From: Microbacterium oleivorans
Lineage (GTDB): Bacteria; Actinomycetota; Actinomycetes; Actinomycetales; Microbacteriaceae
Assembly (NCBI RefSeq): GCF_013389665.1
Contig: NZ_CP058316.1
Coordinates: forward strand, 1,860,001 to 1,924,000
Direction: 5' to 3'
DNA: 64,000 nucleotides
Position 1 is the stretch's first letter. The number at the start of each line of letters is the position of its first letter. Below the pieces are notes generated by a model, which worked only from the letters and a program-made list of their open reading frames with translations, made no database searches and was not told where the DNA came from. Shown here one piece after another: positions 48,930-56,597 of this stretch. Position numbers and translations under genes: made by a program.

Positions 48930-49229
48930 ACGCGTCTGGAACTGCTCGTTGCGGTCTATCGACATCACGTCGAGACGCGCGCAGCGGCGGGCCCGCGGCT
49001 GCTCGCAGAGAGCGAAACGCCGGAGGCGGCTCTTCGCGCGTGGGTGAAGCTCTTCGTGGAGTTCCTGGTCACCAAACACAGCGTCGCCGACGCCCTGCAG
49101 ACAGATGCGTACAAATTGTTCAAGGGCATCGGCAACCTGTGCATCGGAGCCGCGAATGATGTCCGATACGAGCCCGAGGTGCTCGTGCAGCTGCTGATTT
49201 CCGGGGCGCTGAGAGAGGCGTCGACGTGA
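48930..49229 (+). pseudogene. TetR regulator C-terminal remnant
   Basis: The frame reads LELLVAVYRHHVETRAAAGPR and AALRAWVKLFVEFLVTKHSVADAL (pieces), which corresponds to the helices just after the DNA-binding domain of a TetR protein and to its C-terminal domain, ending in LLISGAL. The helix-turn-helix is missing and the sequence in front of it has no TetR character. Oriented divergently from the hydrolase remnant, as intact TetR-hydrolase pairs usually are. Confidence 0.7.
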
Positions 49230-49295
49230 CCTCCCGTCTCCGACTCGCTGAAGCCGTGCGAGATGACAGAGTGAGGCCCCTCTGCGGAGGGATGC

Positions 49296-50633
49296 TCATC
49301 GATCGGCGTCTTCGGGAAGGATGTCGTCAATCGACGAGAGCGTCGATGCGGCGTCCGCACTCGGCGGATCGACAGCGAGGTAGGCCGATCGGAAGGCGGT
49401 GATCTCGCGACGCAATAACGGGATGTCTTCCCTGTCCGTGACCGCTGCAATCCGACACAGGAGTCGTACTGCGGCTCGGACGACGAGGGGGTGTTGCATG
49501 CCGTAGGTGCGGACGGAGAGAAGCACGTCCGTGATCACGTCGAACGGTGACGGCAACTCGCACACGACCCGCAACTGTCCATCGGGGCCAGGAAAGCGGC
49601 CGGTCGCGGCCGGTCGCTTCACGAGGGTGACCAGTGCTGAGCTGAGGGCGTCGATCGCGGCGACCGCGGTGTAGGGGTCGTTGGTCCCGGATGCGAGTCC
49701 ACGGATACCGATCTCGGTCAACCCCCGTGCAGCGAAGACGAGGTCCTGATGGGGCGTGCGGGGCGCGCCGATCGAGATCGCCGATGCAACCTTCTTCGGT
49801 CGATGCTCTGCCCCGCTGCGATCTGTTTTTCCGCGAGTTCCTGGTGTTGCCTCTCGCGATGCGGAGCCGAGTGACTCGGCGATCGGCTGGCCCTCCAGCA
49901 CGTATGTACCCGGTGGTGCGAGAACGCGCACCACGGTGCGGTTCGAGTCTGCGAGTTCGGCGAGGTCATCGATGTCGACGTACTGCACGTAGCCGGCGGT
50001 CGAGGAGAAGAACGTCTCTTCGACTCGCAGATCCTGGAGTCTGATCGGTGCCGTGACCCGGCGGGGGTCTTCCGGGTAGAGCAGGTCGATGACGGCACGC
50101 AGCTCTTTCAGGACGCGGTTCTGCAGAGTGGTCACCTGCACGGAACGTGCGATGTGATGGATGAAGTAGACCAGCACGGCGACGTTGCCGATCGCCAGGA
50201 GGACGGCGAAGGTGACCGCGATGACCGGGACGAATGCTGACGTCGAGTCCTGTTCGGTCCGCACCGCCCGGAGCACGACCAGGGTGTACAGGAACGTCGA
50301 GGTGAGCACAGCGAGGACGACCTGGTTTCCCCGGTCGGCCATGAAGTTGCGCACCAGGCGAGGCCCATAGGCGGACGAGGTCGTGGCGAGAACCGAGATG
50401 GTGATCGAGAATGACGTCGCAGCAACCCCGAGCATCGTGCCGCCGATGACGGTGAGGATCGCGCGCCCGCCCGTTGCGGACAGATCCGCGATGAACGGGA
50501 CCGACTGGATGCCGTGCGCCAGCAGTAGCCGGTCGAGTTCTGTCAGCCCGAGCGCGAGAAGGACGGCGCCCAGCCCGAACAAAGCGGGAAGGAACCAGAA
50601 GGATTCCCGTGCATGCAGAAACCAGGTGCGCAT
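49296..50633 (-). CDS. DUF2254 membrane protein
   Basis: A 445-residue member of the DUF2254 family. Four hydrophobic segments in residues 12-165 (including GGRAILTVIGGTMLGVAATSFSITISVLATTSS, a family hallmark, residues 54-86) are followed by a cytoplasmic domain of about 280 residues. Function unknown for the family. It starts at ATG 50633 from a leaderless promoter. No partner gene adjacent. Confidence 0.88.
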   Translation of the reverse strand: MRTWFLHARESFWFLPALFGLGAVLLALGLTELDRLLLAHGIQSVPFIADLSATGGRAILTVIGGTMLGVAATSFSITISVLATTSSAYGPRLVRNFMADRGNQVVLAVLTSTFLYTLVVLRAVRTEQDSTSAFVPVIAVTFAVLLAIGNVAVLVYFIHHIARSVQVTTLQNRVLKELRAVIDLLYPEDPRRVTAPIRLQDLRVEETFFSSTAGYVQYVDIDDLAELADSNRTVVRVLAPPGTYVLEGQPIAESLGSASREATPGTRGKTDRSGAEHRPKKVASAISIGAPRTPHQDLVFAARGLTEIGIRGLASGTNDPYTAVAAIDALSSALVTLVKRPAATGRFPGPDGQLRVVCELPSPFDVITDVLLSVRTYGMQHPLVVRAAVRLLCRIAAVTDREDIPLLRREITAFRSAYLAVDPPSADAASTLSSIDDILPEDADR

Positions 50634-50639
50634 CCTCGA

Positions 50640-50645
50640 AGGCTA
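50640..50645 (-). promoter_or_regulatory. -10 element TAGCCT, leaderless DUF2254 start
   Basis: Minus strand TAGCCT, six bases, then ATG at 50633. Confidence 0.55.
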
Positions 50646-50840
50646 GACCTCGGTGTGACCGGAACGCAGGAGCGGGTCTGGCGGCAGGTCGGTTTTCGAC
50701 GTCTCGCGATGCGATTTCGGCGGATACAGAGGCTGATGCTCGTCCACACCCCGAGATGGGACTCAACGGTGATCCTCCCGCGGCCAGCTGCCGCGTGCCC
50801 GCACCAGCCGCCCCCGACCGGCAGCTCGGCGCCCGGCCCG

Positions 50841-50846
50841 TAGGCT
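50841..50846 (+). promoter_or_regulatory. -10 element TAGGCT, leaderless start
   Basis: TAGGCT, six bases (GGGAGC), then the ATG at 50853. The GGGAG could also act as a close ribosome-binding site, but the spacing is too short. Confidence 0.55.
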
Positions 50847-50852
50847 GGGAGC

Positions 50853-51524
50853 ATGACCCGATCGCCGTTCTCCTGCGTCCTGTGGGACATCGACGGCACG
50901 GTCGTCGACGCCTCCGAGGGCATCCTCCGACGCCTCACGATCACCCTTGCGCACTTCGGGCATCCGGCTCCGACGACCGACCAGCTGATCGACTGGATCG
51001 GACCGCCGATGCACGAGTCGTTCCAGCACAACCTGGGGATGACGCCCGAGAAGGCGACCGAGGCGGTGTCGTTCTACCGGGTGCTCGGCAAGGCCGACGG
51101 CTACACCACCGGCGCCCGGCTCTACCCTGGCGTGGCCGATCTCATCGTCGAGCTGGACGAGGCGGGTGTGCCGCAGTCGACCGCGAGCTCGAAGCCCGAG
51201 GTGCAGGTCCGAGCGCTGATGGAGCACTTCGGCCTCGCCCCGCGACTGCGCGAGATCGTCGGGGCGACCACCGACGAGAAGACGCTGAGCTCGAAGGCGG
51301 ACGTCGTCGGCGAGGCGCTGCGCCGCCTCACGGCGGACGGCGTCGACGTCTCGCGGCCCGTGCTCATCGGCGACCGCCACCACGATGTCGAGGGTGCGTC
51401 CGAGAAGGGCGTGCCGGTGATCTTCGTGTCGTGGGGCTTCAGCACCCCCGACGAAGCACGTGGTGCGATCGCGGTGGTCGACGACATCGACCAGCTGCGC
51501 GCAGAGCTGCTGCCCGGGGGCTGA
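50853..51524 (+). CDS. HAD-family hydrolase, phosphoglycolate phosphatase-like
   Basis: A 223-residue haloacid dehalogenase-type phosphatase. Motif I is DIDGTVVD (nucleophile Asp), the helical cap covers about residues 20-90, motif II is the Ser/Thr in STASSKPEVQ, and motif III/IV are KADVVGEAL and GDRHHDVEGA. Resembles phosphoglycolate phosphatase/5'-nucleotidase-like members; true substrate unknown. Monocistronic with a strong hairpin beyond its stop. Confidence 0.9.
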   Translation: MTRSPFSCVLWDIDGTVVDASEGILRRLTITLAHFGHPAPTTDQLIDWIGPPMHESFQHNLGMTPEKATEAVSFYRVLGKADGYTTGARLYPGVADLIVELDEAGVPQSTASSKPEVQVRALMEHFGLAPRLREIVGATTDEKTLSSKADVVGEALRRLTADGVDVSRPVLIGDRHHDVEGASEKGVPVIFVSWGFSTPDEARGAIAVVDDIDQLRAELLPGG

Positions 51525-51543
51525 CCCGACGGGCCTCCCCCAT

Positions 51544-51587
51544 TCGACGCCCGGGCTGCATGCCAGAAAGCAGCGCCCGGGCGTCGA
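51544..51587 (+). terminator. Hairpin terminator after the HAD gene
   Basis: Perfect 13-base arms (51544-51556 with 51575-51587) across an 18-base loop that itself can pair partly (CTGC/GCAG), 20 bases beyond the stop. Confidence 0.7.
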
Positions 51588-51603
51588 CGGATCCCCCCGG
51601 ATA

Positions 51604-51622
51604 CGTCACGCACTGCGTGACG
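51604..51622. promoter_or_regulatory. Palindrome CGTCACGCACTGCGTGACG
   Basis: Perfect nine-base arms around one base, 64 bases upstream of the -10 of the GNAT gene. A one-base loop argues against a terminator, so an operator is more likely; the protein is unknown. Confidence 0.5.
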
Positions 51623-51685
51623 GGGACCACTGTACTGATGATCCGCTTCCACCGATACCCGCAGATGAGACGCATTTCATCCGCG

Positions 51686-51691
51686 TAGCGT
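51686..51691 (+). promoter_or_regulatory. -10 element TAGCGT, leaderless GNAT start
   Basis: TAGCGT followed by seven bases and the GTG at 51699. An in-frame GTG at 51690 overlaps this element, which favours the later start. Confidence 0.5.
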
Positions 51692-51698
51692 GCTGGTC

Positions 51699-52190
51699 GT
51701 GGCACACGTAGACCTGCGACCCTTCGACGATGACGACGCAGACGCCGTCTTCGAGATGATGCGCGACCCGGATGCCGTCGCCCAGGCGGCCTTCACCGCC
51801 GATGATCCGTCCGATCGCGGGGCGTTCGACGCGTGGCTCGAACGGCACCGCACCGACGACAGTGTGACGATGCTCGTCGTCACCGAGGACGGCGGCTTCG
51901 CCGGCACCGCGGCGGCGTTCACCGTCGACGGCGACCGCGAGGTGACCTACTGGATCGCGCGCCATGCGCAGGGTCGCGGAGTCGCCTCGGCCGCACTGCG
52001 AATGCTCGTCATGCGCGAGGCCGAGCGACCGCTCTACGCCCGCGTGGCCGCGGACAACGCGGCATCCATCGCCGTCCTGCGCGGCAACGGCTTCAGCGAG
52101 ATCCGTCGCGAGCGCTCGTTCGCACCCGCGCGGGGCACCGCGATCGACGAGGTGGTCTTCGCGCTGCCCCCCACGCTCGACGGCATCTGA
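51699..52190 (+). CDS. GNAT-family N-acetyltransferase
   Basis: A 163-residue GNAT enzyme. The acetyl-CoA motif A is seen as VTYWIARHAQGRGVASAALRMLV (QGRGVA loop) and motif B as YARVAADNAASIAVLRGNGF. I choose the GTG at 51699, giving MAHVDLRPFDDDDAD, because the alternative GTG at 51690 lies on the -10 element. Possibly acts on a ribosomal protein or small molecule; not deducible. Converges with the LuxR-type regulator gene. Confidence 0.87.
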   Translation: MAHVDLRPFDDDDADAVFEMMRDPDAVAQAAFTADDPSDRGAFDAWLERHRTDDSVTMLVVTEDGGFAGTAAAFTVDGDREVTYWIARHAQGRGVASAALRMLVMREAERPLYARVAADNAASIAVLRGNGFSEIRRERSFAPARGTAIDEVVFALPPTLDGI

Positions 52191-52199
52191 CCGCGGGGT

Positions 52200-53024
52200 C
52201 TACATGCGGGCGAGCGCGGCGAGTTCGGCCCGCGAGGCCGCTCCTGCTTTGCGCAGCAGATTCGACACGTGGAACTTCACGGTGTTCTCGCTCACCCCGA
52301 GCGTCTCGGCGATGTCGCGGTTGCGGCGACCGGCGGCGACGAGGCGCAGCACATCCCGCTCGCGCGGGCTCGCCTCGAAGCCGTCGGGCACCTCGCCAGG
52401 ACCGGTCGGCGGATCGAGCGGCAGCTGGATCGCGACCTCCGACCCCCACCCTTTCGTAGAGGTCACGGATAGGTGCCCGGAGAGGGACGAGACGATCTCG
52501 GCCACCGGGCGCAATTCGTCGTCGTGCCTCGTCAATTCGCCGTCGCCGTCGTCGCGGATGCCGATGAGCAGGTGCAGTCCGTCGCAGTCCCACTGGATGC
52601 GGATGCGCGAGGTCTCGGCGCGGTCGACGATCGCCAGCACGGTGCTGCGCACGATCGTCCGTGCCGCGTGGGCGATCTCACCCGGCAGCGCGCGACCGTT
52701 CGCCGGCGGCTCGACGAACTGCACATCGAGATCGCTGTAGCGCACGAGTGGCCGGAGGTCGCCGCGCAGGCGCTCGAAGGCCCCGACGACCGGTTCGAGA
52801 GCGGCCCCCTGCTCATCCGTCTGCTCGCGCAGGCCGACGAGCGCACCCGCCGCGACGTCGACGGCGACAGTGCGCGCGGCTCGATCGTCCAGACGGGGTG
52901 AGCGCAGCGTCGCGAGAAGCGATTCGAGCGTGAGCGCGTAGCGGTCCCGCTGGTCTGCGAGCGCCCGGGCGTGGTCGGCGGCGGCGCGGCGCGCGGCGGC
53001 GGAGGAGATGTCGTCCAGGTGCAT
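52200..53024 (-). CDS. HATPase-LuxR regulator of the hxl genes
   Basis: A 274-residue regulator fusing a histidine-kinase-like ATPase domain (about residues 120-210: ARTIVRSTVLAIVD, the IRDDGDGE and GWGSEVAIQLPL nucleotide-binding boxes) to a C-terminal LuxR helix-turn-helix (about 222-274: SPRERDVLRLVAAGRRNRDIAETLGVS). There is no phosphoacceptor histidine box and no receiver domain, so it is not a standard two-component protein. ATG at 53024, eight bases after a TAGTGT -10. Divergent from hxlB-hxlA and thus probably their regulator, perhaps responding to formaldehyde or sugar phosphate. Confidence 0.85.
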   Translation of the reverse strand: MHLDDISSAAARRAAADHARALADQRDRYALTLESLLATLRSPRLDDRAARTVAVDVAAGALVGLREQTDEQGAALEPVVGAFERLRGDLRPLVRYSDLDVQFVEPPANGRALPGEIAHAARTIVRSTVLAIVDRAETSRIRIQWDCDGLHLLIGIRDDGDGELTRHDDELRPVAEIVSSLSGHLSVTSTKGWGSEVAIQLPLDPPTGPGEVPDGFEASPRERDVLRLVAAGRRNRDIAETLGVSENTVKFHVSNLLRKAGAASRAELAALARM

Positions 53025-53032
53025 GACAGCCC

Positions 53033-53038
53033 ACACTA
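53033..53038 (-). promoter_or_regulatory. -10 element TAGTGT of the regulator gene
   Basis: Minus strand TAGTGT eight bases before the ATG at 53024; probably leaderless or nearly so. Confidence 0.4.
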
Positions 53039-53105
53039 CCCACCCCATCCGTACGGGTAGGACGGACCATCCCACCGGGTGATCGACGCGCACCGGCCGT
53101 CCGAA

Positions 53106-53111
53106 CACACT
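53106..53111 (+). promoter_or_regulatory. -10 element CACACT, leaderless hxlB start
   Basis: CACACT, six bases, then the ATG at 53118; a TCGACG -35-like hexamer lies at 53083-53088 with a 17-base spacer. The near-palindrome ATCCGTACGGGT at 53048-53059 lies upstream of it and may be the regulator's site. Confidence 0.5.
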
Positions 53112-53117
53112 GGGCCC

Positions 53118-53714
53118 ATGCCTGGATCGACCGCCTCTTCCTCGGTCGCGCACTCGTCTTCCGCCGCCGTGTCGCTGGTCGCGAACGAACTGCTGCGCGC
53201 CGCCGAGCGCACTGCCGTCGTCGCGGCATCCGCGCTCGACGACCTGGCCGACGCGTTGCTCGCCGCCGATCGCGTGTTCCTCCTGGGCGCGGGCCGCTCG
53301 GGCATCGCGCTGCGGATGACCGCGATGCGCCTCATGCACCTGGGCCTCGACGTCCACGTGGTGGGTGAACCGACCGCCCCGGCGATCCGCGCCGGCGACC
53401 TGCTGCTGACGGCCAGTGGTTCCGGTGGCACCGAGAGCGTGGTGCGCGCCGCGCGCACGGCATCCGGTGAGGGTGCATCCGTCGCGGCCATCACCACCGA
53501 CGCGGGCTCCACCCTCGGCCGACTCGCCGACGTCGTGATCGCGGTGCCGGCCGCGCAGAAGCTCGACCGCTCGGCCGCGGCCTCGCGTCAGTACGCCGGC
53601 AGCCTGTTCGAGCAGCTCGTCGTCGTCATCGGCGACGGGCTCTTCCACGCGATGTGGGGCCGGCAGGGAACGAGCGCCGACGAGCTCTGGCCACGCCACG
53701 CCAACCTCGAGTGA
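53118..53714 (+). CDS. hxlB: 6-phospho-3-hexuloisomerase
   Basis: A 198-residue SIS-domain isomerase converting D-arabino-hex-3-ulose 6-phosphate to fructose 6-phosphate, the second step of ribulose monophosphate formaldehyde fixation. Family landmarks: FLLGAGRSGIALRMTAMRLMHLG, TASGSGGTES (phosphate loop) and the C-terminal QYAGSLFEQ. ATG at 53118 from a leaderless promoter. hxlA follows 73 bases downstream. Confidence 0.93.
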   Translation: MPGSTASSSVAHSSSAAVSLVANELLRAAERTAVVAASALDDLADALLAADRVFLLGAGRSGIALRMTAMRLMHLGLDVHVVGEPTAPAIRAGDLLLTASGSGGTESVVRAARTASGEGASVAAITTDAGSTLGRLADVVIAVPAAQKLDRSAAASRQYAGSLFEQLVVVIGDGLFHAMWGRQGTSADELWPRHANLE

Positions 53715-53787
53715 CCCGCACCGCCGTCAACCCCGCCACCGCGAACAGCGGCCCCCCGACCACGACCACCCCCCGGATTGGATACCC

Positions 53788-54411
53788 ATGAAGCTGCAGT
53801 TCGCCATCGACACCCTCTCGATCGAGAAGGCCCTCGAGCTCGCCGCGGCCGCCGCCGCCCACGTCGACATCCTCGAGCTGGGTACCCCGCTCATCAAGAG
53901 CGAGGGCCGTTCGGCCATCACCGCGCTCAAGGACGCCCACCCCGACAAGGTGATCTTCGCCGACCTCAAGACGATGGATGCCGGTGAGCTCGAGGCCGAC
54001 CTCGCCTTCGACGCCGGCGCCGATCTCGTCACCGTGCTGGGCGCGGCCGATGACAGCACGATCGCCGGCGCCGTGAAGTCGGCCGGCGCGCGCGGCAAGG
54101 GCGTCGTCGTGGACCTCATCGGCGTCGCCGACAAAGCGGCCCGCGCGAAGGAGGTCGTGGCTCTGGGCGCCGAGTTCGTCGAGGTGCACGCGGGCCTGGA
54201 CGAGCAGGCGTTGGAGGGCTACTCCCTCGACACGCTGCTGCGCGCGGGCGAGGCCTCCGGCGTGCCGTTCTCGATCGCCGGTGGCGTGAACCTCAGCACG
54301 ATCGGCGCCGTGCGCGACTCGGGAGCCCAGGTCGCCGTCGTCGGCGGCGCGCTCTACGGCGCTCCTGACGTGGGTGCGGCAGCCGCTGAGCTGCGTGCAG
54401 CCATCGGCTGA
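53788..54411 (+). CDS. hxlA: 3-hexulose-6-phosphate synthase
   Basis: A 207-residue TIM-barrel aldolase of the OMP decarboxylase superfamily, joining formaldehyde to ribulose 5-phosphate. Landmarks: LQFAIDTLSIEKAL, LELGTPLIKSEG, FADLKTMDAGELEAD (active-site Asp-x-Lys-x-x-Asp region) and SIAGGVNLSTI with the phosphate-binding GG. With hxlB it gives a formaldehyde detoxification or assimilation module. A strong hairpin follows. Confidence 0.95.
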   Translation: MKLQFAIDTLSIEKALELAAAAAAHVDILELGTPLIKSEGRSAITALKDAHPDKVIFADLKTMDAGELEADLAFDAGADLVTVLGAADDSTIAGAVKSAGARGKGVVVDLIGVADKAARAKEVVALGAEFVEVHAGLDEQALEGYSLDTLLRAGEASGVPFSIAGGVNLSTIGAVRDSGAQVAVVGGALYGAPDVGAAAAELRAAIG

Positions 54412-54416
54412 CCGGC

Positions 54417-54452
54417 GCGGCGCCCCGCCCGGCGAGCCCGTCGGGGCGCCGC
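54417..54452 (+). terminator. Hairpin terminator after hxlA
   Basis: Perfect 11-base arms (54417-54427 with 54442-54452) and a 14-base loop, starting six bases after the stop. Confidence 0.75.
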
Positions 54453-54540
54453 TCACCCGGTTGCGTCCCGGCGGGCGAGCATTCCCTCTGGAATCGCGCA
54501 GGGCGGGCTTCCCGGGTCGGAGAACGCAGGGCCACGCAGG

Positions 54541-54546
54541 CATACT
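54541..54546 (+). promoter_or_regulatory. -10 element CATACT, leaderless start
   Basis: CATACT, six bases, then the ATG at 54553. Confidence 0.5.
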
Positions 54547-54552
54547 TCTACG

Positions 54553-55383
54553 ATGAATCTGCTCGACGACGTCGTGACCGCCGCCTCGTCATCGACGTCC
54601 ACTCCCGATCTGCTCCGGCTCGTGCAGACGCTCGCGCAGCACATCGGCTCGCACGAACTGCGGTCCTGGGCTCGCGCGGAGCTGACCGGGTACCTTCCCG
54701 AGCACCGGCTGCCGACCTACCGCGGACCGTTCACCCTCCCCGTCGAGGGTTCGGATGCCGCGCCGTCGAACGTCACCATCGAGCTGCGCGGCCCCCTCGT
54801 CGAGCTCTCGCGCACGGCCGAGCTCGTCCGCGATCGGACGCTCGCCGCCGACGACGGGACCGAGGCCCAGCGCTTCCGCGGACGCGTCGCGGCCGGGATC
54901 GACCCGCGCATCGCGCTGATGCGCCTCTGCGCGGAGTCGAGCGTCGTCCCCGCTCCCCTGCTGCGATCCGTCGACGAGACGGTGCGCAACCGCGCCCTCG
55001 AGATCGCGCTCGACCTCCGCGCCGTCGTGCAGGAGACCGCCGACGGGCTCGCCGTGTCCGCGGCTTCGCTCGCCTTCATCGTCGACGGGGCACTCGGGCT
55101 CGCGCCCGGTCTCGGCGCCCCCGGGACGACACCCGCGCTTTTCCAGGATGCCGCCGCGGTGCAGCTCGTCGAGCTCATGTCGGCCGTCCTGGCAGACACG
55201 CACCGCGCGGAGGACGCAGCCCGCGTCGTCCTCGAGGACGAGACCGGCGCCGTCAAACGCAACAGTGTGCAGCGTCTGGCGAACGCCGTGCGCTCCGGTC
55301 GGATCCCCGCCGCCCCCGGCATCCACCCCGACGACGCCGCGGACCTCGTCGTCGACATCGCCGCCGGTCACCTCGGCTGGTGA
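54553..55383 (+). CDS. AbiTii-domain-like protein
   Basis: A 276-residue soluble protein. Its first ~65 residues (LLDDVVTAASSSTSTPDLLRL, then SHELRSWARAELTGYLPEHRLPTYR) resemble the AbiTii N-terminal domain, in which a helical segment is followed by ELRxWxxxELxGY and LPxYR. That domain is named after an abortive-infection protein, but its function outside that system is unknown. The rest is helical with no recognised motif. Leaderless start. It is flanked by hxlA and tRNA-Leu, close to a tRNA gene where accessory genes often integrate. A phage-defence role is a suggestion only. Confidence 0.65.
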   Translation: MNLLDDVVTAASSSTSTPDLLRLVQTLAQHIGSHELRSWARAELTGYLPEHRLPTYRGPFTLPVEGSDAAPSNVTIELRGPLVELSRTAELVRDRTLAADDGTEAQRFRGRVAAGIDPRIALMRLCAESSVVPAPLLRSVDETVRNRALEIALDLRAVVQETADGLAVSAASLAFIVDGALGLAPGLGAPGTTPALFQDAAAVQLVELMSAVLADTHRAEDAARVVLEDETGAVKRNSVQRLANAVRSGRIPAAPGIHPDDAADLVVDIAAGHLGW

Positions 55384-55544
55384 GGCGTAGCGTGCCGGGA
55401 CGGGGATGACTAAGGTCTCGCACCGAGCTCGTTCATGTGCAGCGTCCGAATCGACGACGCCGATGAGCTGCACCTGATCGAGAACGTCGCCTCATCGGCG
55501 TCGGGCCCGGGCCGGCGGGACTGACCCGACCGCCGGAACGACGA

Positions 55545-55575
55545 AGCCGGTCGGGGTTCACACCACCGACCGGCT
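55545..55575 (-). terminator. Terminator of tRNA-Leu
   Basis: Perfect 10-base arms (55545-55554 with 55566-55575), 13 bases beyond the 3' end of the tRNA on the minus strand. Confidence 0.65.
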
Positions 55576-55587
55576 GTCGTCTCGCTG

Positions 55588-55671
55588 TGCGCGAGGGGGG
55601 ACTTGAACCCCCACGCCCTTGCGGGCACTGGCACCTGAAGCCAGCGCGTCTACCTATTCCGCCACTCGCGC
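55588..55671 (-). tRNA. tRNA-Leu (CAG)
   Basis: A complete leucine tRNA on the minus strand. The acceptor stem is GCGCGAG paired with CTCGCGC, the anticodon stem-loop CTGGC-TTCAGGT-GCCAG gives anticodon CAG, the long variable arm TGCCCGCAAGGGCG is typical of class II leucine tRNAs, and the T-loop GTTCAAGTC is canonical. The CCA end is not encoded. The flanking 204 bases (to 55383) and 185 bases (to 55857) hold no other supported gene. Confidence 0.97.
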
Positions 55672-55856
55672 GAGAACGTGTTTCCACGCAATCAACTTCC
55701 CGAGGATATCACGGCGCGGCAGCCGTCGAAGCCCGTGGCGGCGGTCGCGCGGGGGCGGATGCGACCCCCAACCAGCATGGAACCGACCCGGGATGCATCG
55801 TGCGTTCAGCCTGCCTGACTACGATGAAGCAACCATCCGCCTGCCTGAGGAGCCCC

Positions 55857-56597
55857 GTGGGACTACTTGACAGCTTCGAGAAGGGTCTCGAGCGTGCCGT
55901 CAACGGCGCCTTCGCGAAGACCTTCCGCAGCGGTGTCCAGCCGGTGGAGATCGCTTCCGCGCTCCGCAGCGAGCTCGACAAGAAGGCCGCCGTGGTCAGC
56001 CGCGACCGCATCCTGGTGCCCAACGCCTTCACGGTGCGCCTGTCCGACAACGACACCGAGCGCATGAGCGCGATCGGGCCCGCCCTCCTCGACGAATTGC
56101 GCGGACTGGTCGAGAAGCACGCCGCCGCCCAGGGCTACTCGTTCTCGAGCGCCGTCTCGGTGTCGCTCGACGCCGACCCGCAGCTGTCGACCGGCACGGT
56201 GCGCGTGGACTCGAACGCGGATTCCGGCGCTCGCGTCTCGTGGCAGCCCGTGCTCGAGATCGACGGCACCCGGCATCCGATCGTCGCATCGCGGACCGTC
56301 ATCGGCCGGGGCAGCGACGCCGACATCACGATCCCCGACGCCGGCACGAGCCGCAAGCACGTCGAGATCCTCTGGGACGGCGAGCGCGCGATGGTGCGCG
56401 ACCTCGGCTCGACGAACGGCACTCAGCTCAACGGTGCACGCGTCGGCGAGGCCGCACTGCCCGTCGACGGCGTCGTTCGCATCGGCCGGACCGACATCGT
56501 CTTCCGCGTCGTCCCGCAGACGCAGTCGCCCGCGCGCCCGCGCATGTCGGCGGCCGACGCGACGCGCATGTACGACACGCGAGGTGACGCCCGATGA
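55857..56597 (+). CDS. fhaA: FHA-domain protein FhaA
   Basis: A 246-residue protein with an N-terminal DUF3662 domain (VGLLDSFEKGLERAVNGAF, to about residue 125) and a C-terminal FHA domain (about 145-225, with VIGRGSDADI, SRKHVEI and LGSTNGTQLNG, the phosphothreonine-binding residues). FhaA recruits phosphorylated partners such as MviN and links the PknB kinase to cell-wall synthesis. GTG start with GAGGA ribosome-binding site. First gene of the fhaA-pknB block; its stop overlaps fhaB. Confidence 0.95.
   Translation: MGLLDSFEKGLERAVNGAFAKTFRSGVQPVEIASALRSELDKKAAVVSRDRILVPNAFTVRLSDNDTERMSAIGPALLDELRGLVEKHAAAQGYSFSSAVSVSLDADPQLSTGTVRVDSNADSGARVSWQPVLEIDGTRHPIVASRTVIGRGSDADITIPDAGTSRKHVEILWDGERAMVRDLGSTNGTQLNGARVGEAALPVDGVVRIGRTDIVFRVVPQTQSPARPRMSAADATRMYDTRGDAR

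Noticed and set aside
55434-55523. 29-codon plus-strand frame (begins MCSVRIDDADELHL) before the tRNA
   Set aside because: No ribosome-binding site, no homologous pattern, too short to support.
55410-55687. Short minus-strand frames covering the tRNA region
   Set aside because: They translate the tRNA-Leu and its flank; the GFKSPLA-like residues are a known artefact of reading through tRNA T-arms.
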